Assembly (NCBI GenBank): GCA_002633005.1
Contig: NMRA01000043.1
Coordinates: 600,277 to 663,465, forward strand
Direction: 5' to 3'
DNA length: 63,189 bases
From: Phoronis australis
Taxonomy: Eukaryota; Phoronida; Phoronidae
Under the pieces are notes generated by a model, which saw only the letters and a program-made list of their open reading frames with translations, was not told the DNA's origin and did no database searches. Shown piece by piece: positions 39,401 to 46,000 of the stretch (position 1 is its first letter; every line of letters starts with the position of its first letter). A program made the position numbers and the translations under genes.

Positions 39401-41232
39401 CAAGAGAAGTGTTATATGTACGTGTGTGTGTGTGTTTTCAAGAGAAAAGCGCCACATATCTCTTGTGTCTTTAGATGTGGCCAAATATCTCTTGTGTCTT
39501 CAGATGTGGCCACATATCTTTTGTTTTTCAGTCAGGTGAGAAGTTTCAACAGATAAATGAGGCGATGCGTGCTGTGAAAAGAAAGCAGCCAGGGTTTGCT
39601 ACCTCCAATCGACAGAAGAAGCTCACGTTTGAGACGTTTGAAGAACACAGGTGAGTAGGCAACAGGGCTTACTTCACTTCATTGCCTTTCATGTGTTGGA
39701 ATAAAAACTTATGATTGTGATTTAATCCATTGAGCAATTGTCCAGTGGTTTATCATGTACAATTGTCCTATAATTACCATATACCATGGTTACCATATAC
39801 AATTATTGTATAAAAAAACACAGAACAAGGCCAAAAATACAGTCGGTACTGGTCTGTTTTTTTAAATCAAGTTGGTGATGTATATTTTAGCTACTCACTT
39901 TTCTATTAAAAAATCACCTAAGATGATAAAAATGATGTAGATTTGTCTTTATTTTTACTTATCACTTGGCAAATCATGCCGTCTCAATCGTTGCTTACCC
40001 TTGCTTGCATACCTTCATACATCTTTTCCTGATGTTGATGCGGGCAGACATTTCTTTCTATTTCCTTTGAGTCGGTGAATGCAGGCTTCAAAGTGAGTTT
40101 GGATAGAGACCACAACCTAGTATGCTCTTTTTGGCTAACATTTCTTCTGTATTATCAAACAGACATTTGATGATTTGCAAGTGCAAGAGCAACTGAAAGT
40201 TGTTTTTACTTGATCTAGTCACCAAAATCCCTTTTTGCTTTGTCACCCCGCTGCACCAACTGAAAGTTTAGTTAGAATAAGGTATGGCACTATATCCATC
40301 AACTTTCTTGATGAATGTTCACAAAACTTGGCAAATAATATTCAAACAAGGAGACGGCAGCACTCGCCTCATACCTGACAGATTTGCAATATAGCCATCC
40401 GCGGATTTGTTTATACCAATGAACTTAAAGATTCAAAATACTTTTCAGAATAAGTAAAATATATCTGATTGACCTAAAATGCCATCAAAAAGGCATTAGT
40501 CCCCTTAACTCAACCTTCAAGTTGTCCGCTCAACAGAGTTTACTGTTTATGTTTCAGCTGTCCTGACCAACTTACAATCAACACAGATCATGTAAGAGAT
40601 GTTGTTACAAGGAAAACTGTGGAGCTAGGTAAGGCTTGTTTACTTCCTTTCACTAATTCATGTGTTATACATATGTGTGACACATTCTCTATATTGGGTA
40701 ATGCCTATTGAGATACTTTGGTAATGCCTTAATCATAGAGGGCGCTGGTGATCTGTTAACTTATTTTTTTACTTGGTTAATCGTTCACATGTCTAGAATG
40801 AAGTGGATTACAACAATATTTTGGAGTTGGTGGTTTTGTGGTTGTTTTACACAGTCATTTGAGTCATGTTCGCCTGTGTGTTATTGAGTTCTTACTACTG
40901 TACAAGTGCTTATGTGTCCATCGACAAATGAATTCTGCTTGCCATTTCATTGGATGGCAGCTTTGGATGACAAAATTATGATTTTCAAGTTTTCAGGAGA
41001 CTCTGGTGCACTAGATTTGATAGTCTGATGGCTATTTCCATTTATAAGAAACACATATGGATGAAAACTTTCTCTTCTATCTGGTCGTATGTAGGCACAT
41101 GCTAAAATGATACACAGTTTTGAATTAAATGAACAAGGAATGTGAGGGTAACATTCTATTTCGGTTCTGAATTTCTTTTGCTCTTTTCCTATAGTTGCTG
41201 CATTTGGACACTCGGATGAGAATGCCAAGTGA
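4066..41232 (+). CDS. RB1: Retinoblastoma protein (RB1 orthologue), 25 coding exons placed
   Basis: Tumour-suppressor pocket protein that binds E2F-DP and LxCxE proteins in the nucleus and blocks S-phase genes until CDKs phosphorylate it. Twenty-five exons with GT-AG borders join without a phase error into 2574 nt (857 aa plus stop); human RB1 is 928 aa. Order: N-terminal cyclin-like domain (1-320), pocket A (about 322-525), spacer, pocket B (about 580-720), RbC. Key residues are kept: Cys643, Tyr646, Lys650 and Tyr694-Asn695 match the human LxCxE cleft (C706, Y709, K713, Y756, N757). RbC has clustered SP/TP sites, an EKFQQIN E2F-contact core and a KKLTF docking motif. Motifs such as [14 protein letters not shown] and [13 protein letters not shown] are RB1-like rather than p107/p130-like. 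The start is the ATG at 4066, just after an acceptor; a further upstream coding exon is possible, as human exon 1 has no counterpart. Confidence 0.93.
4192..6180. other. RB1 intron 1
   Basis: Mostly unremarkable AT-rich DNA. Near 5160-5290 a short open stretch ([16 protein letters not shown]) could be a transposase scrap but I cannot assign it. A direct 74-bp duplication lies at 5701-5850. Confidence 0.5.
5701..5850. repeat. Two-copy 74-bp tandem duplication
   Basis: Both copies start ACATGTCT and share the core TGCCACCTTCACTGCTATGT; they differ at several positions. Confidence 0.75.
6181..6236 (+). CDS. RB1: RB1 coding exon 2 (residues 43-60)
   Basis: Acceptor TTTTGTCAG, donor GTAAAG. Encodes [15 protein letters not shown], resembling both pRb and the p107 HWLACSLY segment. 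Ends in phase 2. Confidence 0.85.
6538..6633 (+). CDS. RB1: RB1 coding exon 3 (residues 61-92)
   Basis: Encodes [15 protein letters not shown], the counterpart of the human helix ending KFFNLLKEIDT. Donor GTGAGA; phase 2. Confidence 0.85.
7137..7268 (+). CDS. RB1: RB1 coding exon 4 (residues 93-136)
   Basis: Encodes [17 protein letters not shown], matching human LLKKYDVLFALFSKLE. Acceptor CTGTAG, donor GTAAGC; phase 2. Confidence 0.88.
7676..7717 (+). CDS. RB1: RB1 coding exon 5 (residues 137-150)
   Basis: Short 42-bp exon encoding [13 protein letters not shown]. Acceptor GTGTTTCAG, donor GTAAGG; phase kept on both sides. Confidence 0.75.
7741..8010. repeat. 35-bp minisatellite, about 7 copies (RB1 intron 5)
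   Basis: Unit contains TAGTGTTAGATTGCTCCACA followed by CCTAATGCTTGGTAA. Central copies are almost identical; edge copies are degraded. Confidence 0.9.
8011..10160. other. RB1 intron 5, middle part
   Basis: AT-rich DNA without a recognisable gene. A 73-codon minus-strand frame at 9482-9703 resembles no family I know. Confidence 0.4.
10181..10447 (+). other. Unassigned 88-codon open frame in RB1 intron 5
   Basis: An ATG frame whose composition looks protein-like ([18 protein letters not shown] early, [18 protein letters not shown] later), ending in TAA. It is in RB1 orientation but cannot be an RB1 exon, since exons 5 and 6 join in phase. It could be a fragment of a retrocopy or mobile element, or chance; I recognise no family. 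Confidence 0.2.
10845..11045. repeat. Degraded second array of the 35-bp minisatellite
   Basis: Repeats of AATAGTGTTAGATT and CACACCTAATGCTTGATAAT, related to the array at 7741-8010, 2.8 kb away in the same intron, but interrupted and divergent. Confidence 0.75.
11383..11465 (+). CDS. RB1: RB1 coding exon 6 (residues 151-178)
   Basis: Encodes [13 protein letters not shown], matching human LKVSWITFLLAKG. Acceptor follows a TTTTTTTCAG tract; donor GTACAT is weak but the phase fits. Confidence 0.88.
11915..12506. mobile_element. hAT-like MITE, about 592 bp (RB1 intron 6)
   Basis: Starts CAGTGCTCGCC and ends GAGCACTG, an 8-bp terminal inverted repeat of the CAGTGCTC type common in hAT elements. 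Inside, GCGACCTCAGATTGTGTTTGG near the left end reappears as GCGACCTCGGATTTTGTTCG near the right end. No clean 8-bp target duplication is visible and no transposase is encoded. Confidence 0.55.
12628..12738 (+). CDS. RB1: RB1 coding exon 7 (residues 179-215)
   Basis: Encodes [18 protein letters not shown], matching human LVISFQLMLCVLDYFIKL. The proline/arginine-rich insert of vertebrate RB1 that follows is absent. Confidence 0.9.
12739..13540. other. RB1 intron 7, left part
   Basis: Nothing recognised; a few CpG-containing stretches near 13260-13340. Confidence 0.4.
13545..14590. mobile_element. Dispersed non-autonomous element, family A copy 1 (RB1 intron 7)
   Basis: Begins ACCTGTGTACCATACGCAAA and ends GGTGGTACACAGGTCTGTA, so the ends are inverted repeats. 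Most of the left (13545-13890) and right (14335-14585) parts match the copy at 36374-37086. It contains a perfect 17-bp-arm hairpin at 13595-13646 and a family-B-like segment from about 14267 (ATGCGCGTACCCCGGGG). No coding capacity. Confidence 0.65.
13595..13646. repeat. Perfect 17-bp inverted repeat
   Basis: Arms GCATATTTTTGCCTGGC and GCCAGGCAAAAATATGC enclose 18 bases. The homologous place in the copy near 36410 keeps only the right arm, so the left arm was gained here, perhaps by local inversion or template switching. Confidence 0.8.
15470..16610 (+). repeat. Long dispersed repeat copy 1 (CCACCTAGTGG family)
   Basis: Shares blocks with 30700-31900: GCAGCTGTATCTCCTAAACC, repeated GTGCCACCTAGTGGCCATTT-like modules, and the ending TTTCAACGYTCYGCGTTG. 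The interior is made of several diverged modules of about 200-250 bp, each with CGGACAGAT..., a CTAGTGG block and a TTTTCATRAAATTTGGC block. No coding capacity or clear terminal repeats. Confidence 0.7.
16735..17002 (-). repeat. Dispersed repeat with hammerhead-like core, minus-strand copy
   Basis: The reverse complement matches 35580-35830. On the minus strand it reads CCTGATGATGAGAC, a short loop, ATCTCCAAATATAGC and, about 40 bases on, TTGCTACATAGC, which can pair with AAATATAGC apart from one mismatch. This is similar to a hammerhead core but the GAAA box is changed to CAAA. Confidence 0.5.
17202..17293 (+). CDS. RB1: RB1 coding exon 8 (residues 216-246)
   Basis: Encodes [16 protein letters not shown], matching human IIEVLCKEHECNIDE. 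Donor GTGAGT; phase 0. Confidence 0.88.
17377..17545. repeat. 33-bp minisatellite, about 5 copies (RB1 intron 8)
   Basis: Unit GTAGGACAGTTGCCATAACC followed by ATCTAAAGTACAA; first copies diverged. Confidence 0.88.
18025..18090 (+). CDS. RB1: RB1 coding exon 9 (residues 247-268)
   Basis: Encodes [16 protein letters not shown], matching the human YFKNFIPFMNSLGLV helix. Donor GTAAGA; phase 0. Confidence 0.85.
18091..19962. other. RB1 introns 9 and 10
   Basis: Introns 18091-18898 and 19060-19962 flank exon 10. AT-rich, with no repeat or gene that I can identify. Confidence 0.45.
18899..19059 (+). CDS. RB1: RB1 coding exon 10 (residues 269-321)
   Basis: Starts [20 protein letters not shown], like human YEEIYLKNKDLDARLFL, and ends VTATPIK, like the human HTPVR entry to pocket A. 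Phase 2. Confidence 0.88.
19963..20053 (+). CDS. RB1: RB1 coding exon 11 (residues 322-352), start of pocket A
   Basis: Encodes [15 protein letters not shown] and SYFQ, matching human VMNTIQQLMMILNSA and SYFNN. Confidence 0.9.
20790..20975. repeat. 56-bp minisatellite, about 3.3 copies (RB1 intron 11)
   Basis: Unit contains ACAAATTGTTAGAAGTGCAC and AATGTCAAGGTCACAAGCCC; copies nearly identical. The rest of the intron (20054-21742) shows nothing else. Confidence 0.9.
21743..21916 (+). CDS. RB1: RB1 coding exon 12 (residues 353-410), pocket A
   Basis: Encodes [19 protein letters not shown], matching human SQRYKLGVRLYYRVMESML. 174 bp, phase 0 at both ends. Confidence 0.92.
21917..23515. other. 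RB1 introns 12 and 13
   Basis: Introns 21917-22615 and 22731-23515 flank exon 13. Nothing recognised. Confidence 0.45.
22616..22730 (+). CDS. RB1: RB1 coding exon 13 (residues 411-448), pocket A
   Basis: The most diagnostic exon: [15 protein letters not shown] and [13 protein letters not shown] are nearly identical to human RB1 and unlike p107/p130. Confidence 0.95.
23516..23673 (+). CDS. RB1: RB1 coding exon 14 (residues 449-501), pocket A
   Basis: Encodes [20 protein letters not shown], matching human [20 protein letters not shown]. Donor GTACGT. Confidence 0.94.
23757..23875 (+). repeat. Fragment of the CCACCTAGTGG repeat (RB1 intron 14)
   Basis: One module: TTTTCGGAGTTCCTTGACAG, then ATGCCACCTAGTGGC and a T-rich stretch, as in the long copies at 15470 and 30700. 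Confidence 0.65.
23885..24062. repeat. 34-bp minisatellite, 5 copies (RB1 intron 14)
   Basis: Unit TACTGGAAACACTAATAAGG followed by CTTATCTATGGAGG; copies differ by at most one base, so the array is young. Confidence 0.93.
24241..24398 (+). CDS. RB1: RB1 coding exon 15 (residues 502-553), end of pocket A and spacer
   Basis: Encodes [20 protein letters not shown], matching human [20 protein letters not shown]. Its donor (GATCT/GTAAGT) lies inside the first unit of a 38-bp tandem array. Confidence 0.93.
24380..24760. repeat. 38-bp minisatellite, about 10 copies, containing the exon 15 donor
   Basis: Each unit follows AACACAGCACCATGTGATCT then GTAAGTTGATAGTTCAGT. The first unit holds the last exon 15 bases and the true donor at 24399. 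Later units keep intact GTAAGT at about 24551, 24663 and 24701, and GTAAGC at about 24513. Confidence 0.92.
24761..27150. other. RB1 intron 15, main part
   Basis: From about 25000 to 26420 the DNA is richer in CpG, with a CACGTG at 25540 and CACGTGAC near 25979, but no exon can be supported. A 75-codon minus-strand frame at 25571-25798 matches nothing I know. The rest is AT-rich. Confidence 0.4.
27151..27192. repeat. (TG)n microsatellite
   Basis: TG repeat changing into TGCG units, 46 bases upstream of exon 16. Confidence 0.9.
27238..27350 (+). CDS. RB1: RB1 coding exon 16 (residues 554-591), spacer into pocket B
   Basis: Encodes LFKSPVPQ, a CDK-type SP site placed like human YLSPVRSP, a Ser/Gly-rich linker, then [10 protein letters not shown] like human STSLSLFYKK. 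Confidence 0.88.
27667..27731 (+). CDS. RB1: RB1 coding exon 17 (residues 592-613), pocket B
   Basis: Encodes [18 protein letters not shown], matching human VYRLAYLRLNTLCERL. Confidence 0.92.
27732..29739. other. RB1 intron 17
   Basis: Contains diverged pieces of a dispersed repeat (family C) near 28180-28290 and 28787-28890: GATAGCCACTCGTGCAAAAG and TTTCTGAGATATGGTGTTCC, shared with 37300/38980 and 56740. No gene. Confidence 0.5.
29740..29817 (+). CDS. RB1: RB1 coding exon 18 (residues 614-639), pocket B
   Basis: Encodes [11 protein letters not shown] and LMRNRHLDQ, matching human IIWTLFQ and LMRDRHLDQ. Donor GTGATC is weak. Confidence 0.93.
30175..30688. mobile_element. MITE, 514 bp, with terminal inverted repeats (RB1 intron 18)
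   Basis: Starts CAGGGCTTGGAAT and ends ATTCCAAGCCCTG, a perfect 13-bp inverted repeat. TGGAAG occurs directly before (30169-30174) and after (30689-30694), which looks like a target duplication; 6 bp is short for hAT, so the superfamily is open. Inside are repeated TTTCCGC blocks. No transposase. Confidence 0.75.
30700..31900 (+). repeat. Long dispersed repeat copy 2 (CCACCTAGTGG family)
   Basis: Parallel to 15470-16610 over its whole length with insertions and deletions, in the same orientation; it starts a few bases after the MITE at 30175-30688. Confidence 0.7.
32450..32831. repeat. 33-bp minisatellite, about 9-10 copies, ending at the exon 19 acceptor
   Basis: Unit TTGTTGAGATTGTATTTTAT followed by GGAGGTGTTCTTG. 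Copies degrade toward the exon, and the last GTGTTCTTG becomes GTGTTCTTGCAG, the splice acceptor of exon 19. The 33-bp period keeps frames open on both strands, but these are not genes. Confidence 0.9.
32832..32939 (+). CDS. RB1: RB1 coding exon 19 (residues 640-675), pocket B, LxCxE cleft
   Basis: Encodes [12 protein letters not shown], matching human IMMCSMYGICKV. Cys643, Tyr646 and Lys650 are the LxCxE-cleft residues. The acceptor TTCTTGCAG is the last edge of a 33-bp tandem array. Confidence 0.95.
32940..35040. other. RB1 intron 19
   Basis: AT-rich. A perfect 9-bp-arm hairpin (GTTGTATGT/ACATACAAC) lies at 34448-34471. No gene or transposon recognised. Confidence 0.45.
35041..35166 (+). 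CDS. RB1: RB1 coding exon 20 (residues 676-717), pocket B
   Basis: Encodes [20 protein letters not shown], matching human [20 protein letters not shown], with the Tyr-Asn pair that hydrogen-bonds LxCxE peptides. Confidence 0.95.
35580..35830 (+). repeat. Dispersed repeat with hammerhead-like core, plus-strand copy
   Basis: At 35726-35752 CTTATGA-T is followed by GAGAC-ATGTA-GTCTC and GAAA. AATATAGC after GAAA can pair with GCTATAT at 35801-35807. Homologous, inverted, to 16735-17002. Confidence 0.5.
36273..36337 (+). CDS. RB1: RB1 coding exon 21 (residues 718-738), start of RbC
   Basis: Encodes [18 protein letters not shown] with three SP sites, the counterpart of the human S780/S788/S795 cluster. 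Confidence 0.88.
36374..37086. mobile_element. Dispersed non-autonomous element, family A copy 2 (RB1 intron 21)
   Basis: Starts CAGACCTGTGTACCATACGC and ends TGGTACGCAGGTCTG, giving imperfect inverted ends. About 713 bp; no coding capacity. The interior is shared in two blocks with 13545-14590. Confidence 0.72.
37250..39125. repeat. Family C dispersed repeat, interrupted by the TTAA element
   Basis: Left half ends GATAGCTCCTCATGTCATGG...TTTTAA at 37335; the right half resumes at 38975 with TTAAAAACAATTACTAACAG, ATAGTGCATGAAGCATGATA and TCTGAAAGG. The same succession without a break stands at 56740-56845. Confidence 0.75.
37336..38974. mobile_element. TTAA-flanked (piggyBac-like) non-autonomous element, 1639 bp
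   Basis: Ends are GGTAGGTGTATACAC and, inverted, GGTAGGTGGATACAC, each next to TTAA (37332-37335 and 38975-38978). TTAA duplication is the piggyBac signature. It splits a family C repeat whose uninterrupted copy reads GTTTAAAAAC at the insertion site. The interior is more GC-rich than the surroundings and has frames of 94 and 141 codons, but none resembles a transposase. One ambiguous base (n) is at 37670. Confidence 0.8.
39151..39280 (+). CDS. RB1: RB1 coding exon 22 (residues 739-782), RbC
   Basis: Encodes [11 protein letters not shown], like human IYISPLKSPY with S807/S811, and [16 protein letters not shown], like human MTPRSRILVSIGESFG with T826. Confidence 0.93.
39297..39450. repeat. 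TG-rich tandem repeat (RB1 intron 22)
   Basis: Alternating TGTTCAAGAGAAGTGTTATA-like and (TG)n blocks, between exons 22 and 23. Confidence 0.8.
39451..39531 (+). repeat. Three tandem 28-29-bp units, each ending in a splice acceptor
   Basis: Units of the form ATGTGGCCAAATATCTCTTG plus TGTCTTCAG. AG acceptors end at 39474, 39503 and 39531; the last is the one aligned with family exon borders. Confidence 0.8.
39532..39650 (+). CDS. RB1: RB1 coding exon 23 (residues 783-821), RbC core
   Basis: Encodes [17 protein letters not shown] (human SEKFQKINQMV; E2F-DP contact) and RQKKLTF (human KKLRF; cyclin/PP1 docking). The KRK and RQKK clusters could form a bipartite nuclear signal. Two repeat-derived acceptors precede it. 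Confidence 0.92.
39651..41194. other. RB1 introns 23 and 24
   Basis: Introns 39651-40557 and 40629-41194 flank exon 24. Nothing recognised. Confidence 0.45.
40558..40628 (+). CDS. RB1: RB1 coding exon 24 (residues 822-845)
   Basis: Encodes [17 protein letters not shown]. The C-terminal tail is poorly conserved in the family; support comes from splice signals (GTTTCAG acceptor, GTAAGG donor) and phase. Confidence 0.75.
41195..41232 (+). CDS. RB1: RB1 coding exon 25 (residues 846-857) with stop
   Basis: Acceptor CTTTTCCTATAG, then [12 protein letters not shown] and TGA (41230-41232). The phase closes exactly, but no homologous tail is known to me. Confidence 0.65.
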
Positions 41233-41852
41233 TTGGGGTGAAGTCGTGGAAACAAAAGTCGTGAGATTTTTATCTAGTGGAGGGTATTTCCCACATTTCT
41301 GTTAATTCTCAACAATAAGTGAATTAGAAACTTGTTGTAGTTGAATGTGGTCAAATAGTAGCGTTGCATAACACAATGCTTATTAAATCAAGTCTAAAGT
41401 CAGCTTTAAATTAGATTATGACTGGTTCCAATGCAAATTCATTGATAACCTCTGTGTTGAACTTCAGTGATAAGGGGTGTAAGGATATTCAGTGATAAGG
41501 ACTCTAATGAAGTCAGCTATAAACAGGTTCATTATCAACTGCACAGGGTCAGTTACAAGTGAATGTGTGTCGTTCTGGAACCTGGCTCACCATAAGAAAA
41601 AGTTGTATAAATGGTTTCTATGCCCAATAGAGGTCACTAGATATGTTGTTGTATTTGACTCCCACCTCCTTTTTGTCTAAATACATTGAATGGGTGGTGT
41701 TATAGTGGTCTTCCTTTTTGCCAATGTAAAGTTTTGTTAATTTGAAGAATGCAATTAGCATATTGTTTTTGTTGATTACATAGTTGTTTGAAATGGGGAT
41801 TTTATTGAGCTTAGTGAACCAAGGTTTGTGGTAAATGTTTGCATTTCATCTT

Positions 41853-41858
41853 AATAAA
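41853..41858 (+). terminator. RB1: Candidate RB1 polyadenylation signal (AATAAA)
   Basis: AATAAA 621 bases after the RB1 stop; a second AATAAA lies at 41998-42003. Either could end the transcript. Confidence 0.5.
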
Positions 41859-41981
41859 TTGCTCTTTTATAAGACTTTGTATTTTGATGTCTGTTGTGTG
41901 ATAATAATTATGTGACATTTAGGCAATAGTGGAGTCTGTGCCATGAAAAGGTGAAAATGTTTAGAAAACAAACTGTAAATG

Positions 41982-41987
41982 TTTATT
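41982..41987 (-). terminator. Candidate PKS polyadenylation signal (AATAAA on the minus strand)
   Basis: TTTATT on the plus strand is the first canonical AATAAA below the PKS stop, 764 bases away. Its use would make the PKS and RB1 3' ends meet or overlap. Confidence 0.35.
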
Positions 41988-42750
41988 ATTAATCTTGAAT
42001 AAAGTAAATAACCTCCGCACCAAGTTCACCATAGGACTTCCCTGAACACAAAAATATGTGATTCACATATCTTCTTTTCAAATGCAAAATAGGTATGAAA
42101 ACTTTAAATTAGTAGATATTTACATATCACATGTATGTATGAGAATATTATTCAACACAGTCAACTTATACGTCACACCACAATGGCCACATCGGAAGTC
42201 TCACAACCAACAAATAAGACACAAGGGGTCTCGTTCAAAGCAGGCCAAGTCAATCATTCGCGGCATCGCGATACATTTCATGAAATAATATGTCTAGTAA
42301 GGGACTTTGTCCTGAGATTTTTGGAATGTCTGCTAATGCGCCAAAAGCGGCTTTCTACAACAACGTGATTCATCGTTTGCGTTTTTAAACATTTGTTAGA
42401 TACTAAATAATGCTGTTAAAAACGAGAATAAAAAAGAACACATTCACTCGCACGCATACATTATTTACCACATTTATGCATCGTTATTGAAAGACGAATA
42501 AGCTGGGGTGTTGACAATTAACTGACCTGGAATAAGTCTAATTATTATCGCCAAATATTTAAAGTTCATACCGTAACCATTCGTTTCATTAAGTAAAATC
42601 TTCCAAGACCTAATAGATGAGTTTCTTAAAAACATGCGATTTTTTACCGCGTTTGCTTTCTGCAAAATAAAAGCTGCTCTTTAGAACTACATAACAAAAA
42701 TAACTTGCTGCATTATAACTGCTAGGTTTAGATTAACTCGTTCAGCAATC

Positions 42751-43013
42751 TTAGAACGAGATGACCACCTCTCCTGCCAAAGCTTTCTCAAGTAAACTGG
42801 CCGTGGTCATGCCGCCCAGTATATCTAGTTGGGATATGCTCAAGTCGAATTCCTTGTTTACCCAGTTCACCATGTCTACGGCCATCAGGGAGTCGACGCC
42901 GTAGTCGATCATTGGTCTGCTTGTGTCTATGGCGTCAGCGGACACGTAGAGGATTTCGCTTAATTTGGCGATGAACTTCTTCTCCAGGTCTTCACTTGTG
43001 ATACTTTGGTTAC
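42751..43013 (-). CDS. PKS coding exon 6 (residues 2365-2451), ACP and stop
   Basis: Encodes the carrier domain with DYGVDSLMAVDMVNWV; Ser2406 would carry phosphopantetheine. TAA at 42753-42751 follows 45 residues later, so nothing else is fused after the ACP. Confidence 0.93.
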
Positions 43014-46000
43014 CTAGAAGAACGTGTTGTGGTCATACGCGAGATGTCAATGGTGCAACGTTTCCACTATAATTCTTACCGTCTTGTTTAAGTCTGGTGT
43101 AAACCCACCTTTCATCAAAAACGAATTTTTGATTCAGACCTCTTTACCGCGATAAAAGTGATTTTTAACGTCTTTCTAACACATGTGAGAAGGGGTTTCC
43201 GGGCTTGGAAAGAAGTGGTAATTCGTTAACACGTAAGACCATACTAGGCGCTTAAATGACCTGCCGTGACAAGCCATCTTGTTGACTCTCGTCTCAAGCA
43301 ATACCAATTGACAGTTCTTTCTAAGTTTCAGAGTTTCACCCTCATGAAAAACTCACAAACAGTACATTTGCTTGGAGAGGTTAGATAAATTCAGTTTCTG
43401 TGGTGGCCTAGAATTTTGACCGTGTCCTACAGTTAGTGAACATACGATGTCTCCCCTTTGTTGTGGTTATGTTACTTACCTGATGATGTTTTGTTGGATG
43501 TGAGAAGGTGGCGAATTTTCATCATATTTCTGTGACAGAACTGCGCCGTGGACTCCCACTCCTGCAAAAGACAATGTTCAGTCAATCACAACCAATGTTG
43601 TAGCCACAAAACAGCTTCTAAAAATGGTTATGGATTTTATTTTTATTGATACACTGCATGTCGCTAATGTCTAATTTATTTTGTTTGAAATAGCAATCGA
43701 CAAGTTCTAGTTGACTTTTTTATCTAAGGAACGAGTTATGCAAAACAGTTTCATTCCTTGTATTCGACATAAATAACCGGGATTTACTTGTGGATGTATG
43801 TTATTTTTTCATAAAAATTTAGTATAAAATATCTTTGAAAGTACGTACCATATTTGCCAAAGCCACAACTGGAGGGACGTCTGCTTGCTGGAGTATCTTT
43901 GAGAACATCTCCAAGTATTCTGCGATGTGGAGCGTCCTCAAACCTTTGCTGTGAACGATCTTGGATGCCGCCGCTTTTCCTTCGAGAAAGCCAGCGCCTC
44001 GGACAGCGCCCATTTGAAGAGATAGCCCTGGCAGTCCTTCATTGCGTCTCTGAGTCGCCAACTCATCCAGGAAAGCATTGGCAGCGCAGTAGCTAGCTTG
44101 CTCAGGATTACCCCAAACAGAGTTGATGGATGACATCATGACAAAATAGTCCAAATCCAGGTGTTTTGTGCACTCGTGCAGGTTATACGCACCAAATGCC
44201 TTGGCCCTGATTCCTCGAGTGAGTTGATCTTCTGTCATCTTTGAAATCGACGAATCGTCAATTACCGCTGCTAAGTGAAAGACGCCCTTGAGCGGCGGTG
44301 CAGGAGACAGAAGACTCTGAAGCGCCTGCTCTACGGCTGTCTTGGAGGCTACGTCAGAGCGCAGCTCCTTCTCGTAGACAGTTATGCCCTGACGTTGCAG
44401 GTGTTCAAGTGTGCATCTTTGTAATCGCGTCTTGCATCCACTTCTTGACATCACGGCTATGTGTTTGGCCCCCTTCTCTCCCATCCATCTGACCAAAGCT
44501 TGACCAATGCCGCCGAGACCTCCTGTTACTAAGTACGTAGCTTCAGGTTTGAAACACTGTGGGGACTGCTTCACCTCAGCTGGCGTGAATCGAGCAATAT
44601 TCATGACGATTTTACCGATGTGCTTTCCTGTCATCATCCATCGAAATGTGTCCTTGTATTCCGATAAACATCTCACGTGGGTTTCTATTGGTTTTAGCGT
44701 CCCTTCTTCTAGCAAGGAACACACTTTCTCGAGGATTCTTTTGACGGCCGTGGGTCGTTGGTTCATAAAAATGTCGATTTGTACGGACATGAAACTCTTG
44801 TTTTCCAACAATGACTGCATTTGTAATGAACTGTTGGAGAGAATGTCGCGTTTGCCGATCTCACAAAATCGTCCCCCTGGTTTAAGCACGTCAATGCCTC
44901 TCCGGATATATTCTCCTGACAGACTGTTAAGAATGACATCTACTCCTTCTCCTTGTGTCCACTCCAAAATGTCGTCTGCAAAAGACAAAGAGTGCGAGTC
45001 TGCCACGTGTGGCACGTTACACTTGTTTCTCAAATATTCTCTTTTCATCTCACTGCCAGCAGTGCAGAATACTTGCGCACCAACCATTCTTGCGACCTGA
45101 ATTGCCGCCTGTCCAACTCCGCCACAAGCAGAGTGTATCAAAACAGATTCTCCCTTTGTTAACCTTGCACGTTCGATAAGGGCGTGATAGGCAGTGGTAT
45201 AGACTATAGCTACGCCAGCAGCATCTGTTGTTTGAATGTTTGGAGGCTTCTTAACCACCAGATCGGAATGACAAACTGCATGTGAACCGAAACAATGATC
45301 ACCAAATGCGATTACCTCGTCACCTGGTTTTAGATGTGTAACGTCTTTTGAGACTTCTTGCACCGTTCCAGCGCACTCTAAACCGAACTGTGGGGAAATA
45401 CTGAGACCATCAAGCAGCCCTGTTGTCATCATGATGTCTTTGAAATTTACAGCAGCGGCACTGACCTTCACAAGAACCTGATTGTGTGAAAGTGGGCGGA
45501 GCTTGTACTCATAGAAGCTGATTTCATCCACGTGTTTAGCATGCTGAGGAAAGTCGAGTTTCCAATTTTCTACTTGTGTTAATTTGTCATGAATCATGTT
45601 GTTACGAACTAAGCGTGGTACTAAGGTGTCTGTCTTGGTAAGAACAAGCTCTCTGTCGGACAAATTCCTCTCAAGAAATATTTCTCGTAGTTGCCTACAC
45701 TCTGATTCAATGTTGTCGATGGTGACGGTAAACATCGGGAAGTCAGGCATTTCGTTGCAAACAACTCTGGTGAAACCTGTTGGAAGTCCCGTGAATGGCG
45801 TGTCTTTATTGCCTAAAGTGACAACCCAGAAGCTTTCGATATTTTTTAAATGTGCGTGCGCCTCTTTTACAAGTTTCATTGTCGTGGTGAGTGTTCGGTC
45901 GTTCTTGTCCCAAATATAAGCAATGTTAAGCTTTCGTTCATCAAGATCAACCAGTTGGTCAAAAGCCGGTAAACACTTTGGAGTGTATGTTTCAACTGTG

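Noticed and set aside
40947-41255. 102-codon minus-strand open frame over the last RB1 exon
   Set aside because: No family resemblance, and the plus-strand exon closes the RB1 phase exactly.
44507-45100. 197-codon plus-strand open frame
   Set aside because: Mirror of the PKS ER/KR coding sequence on the other strand.
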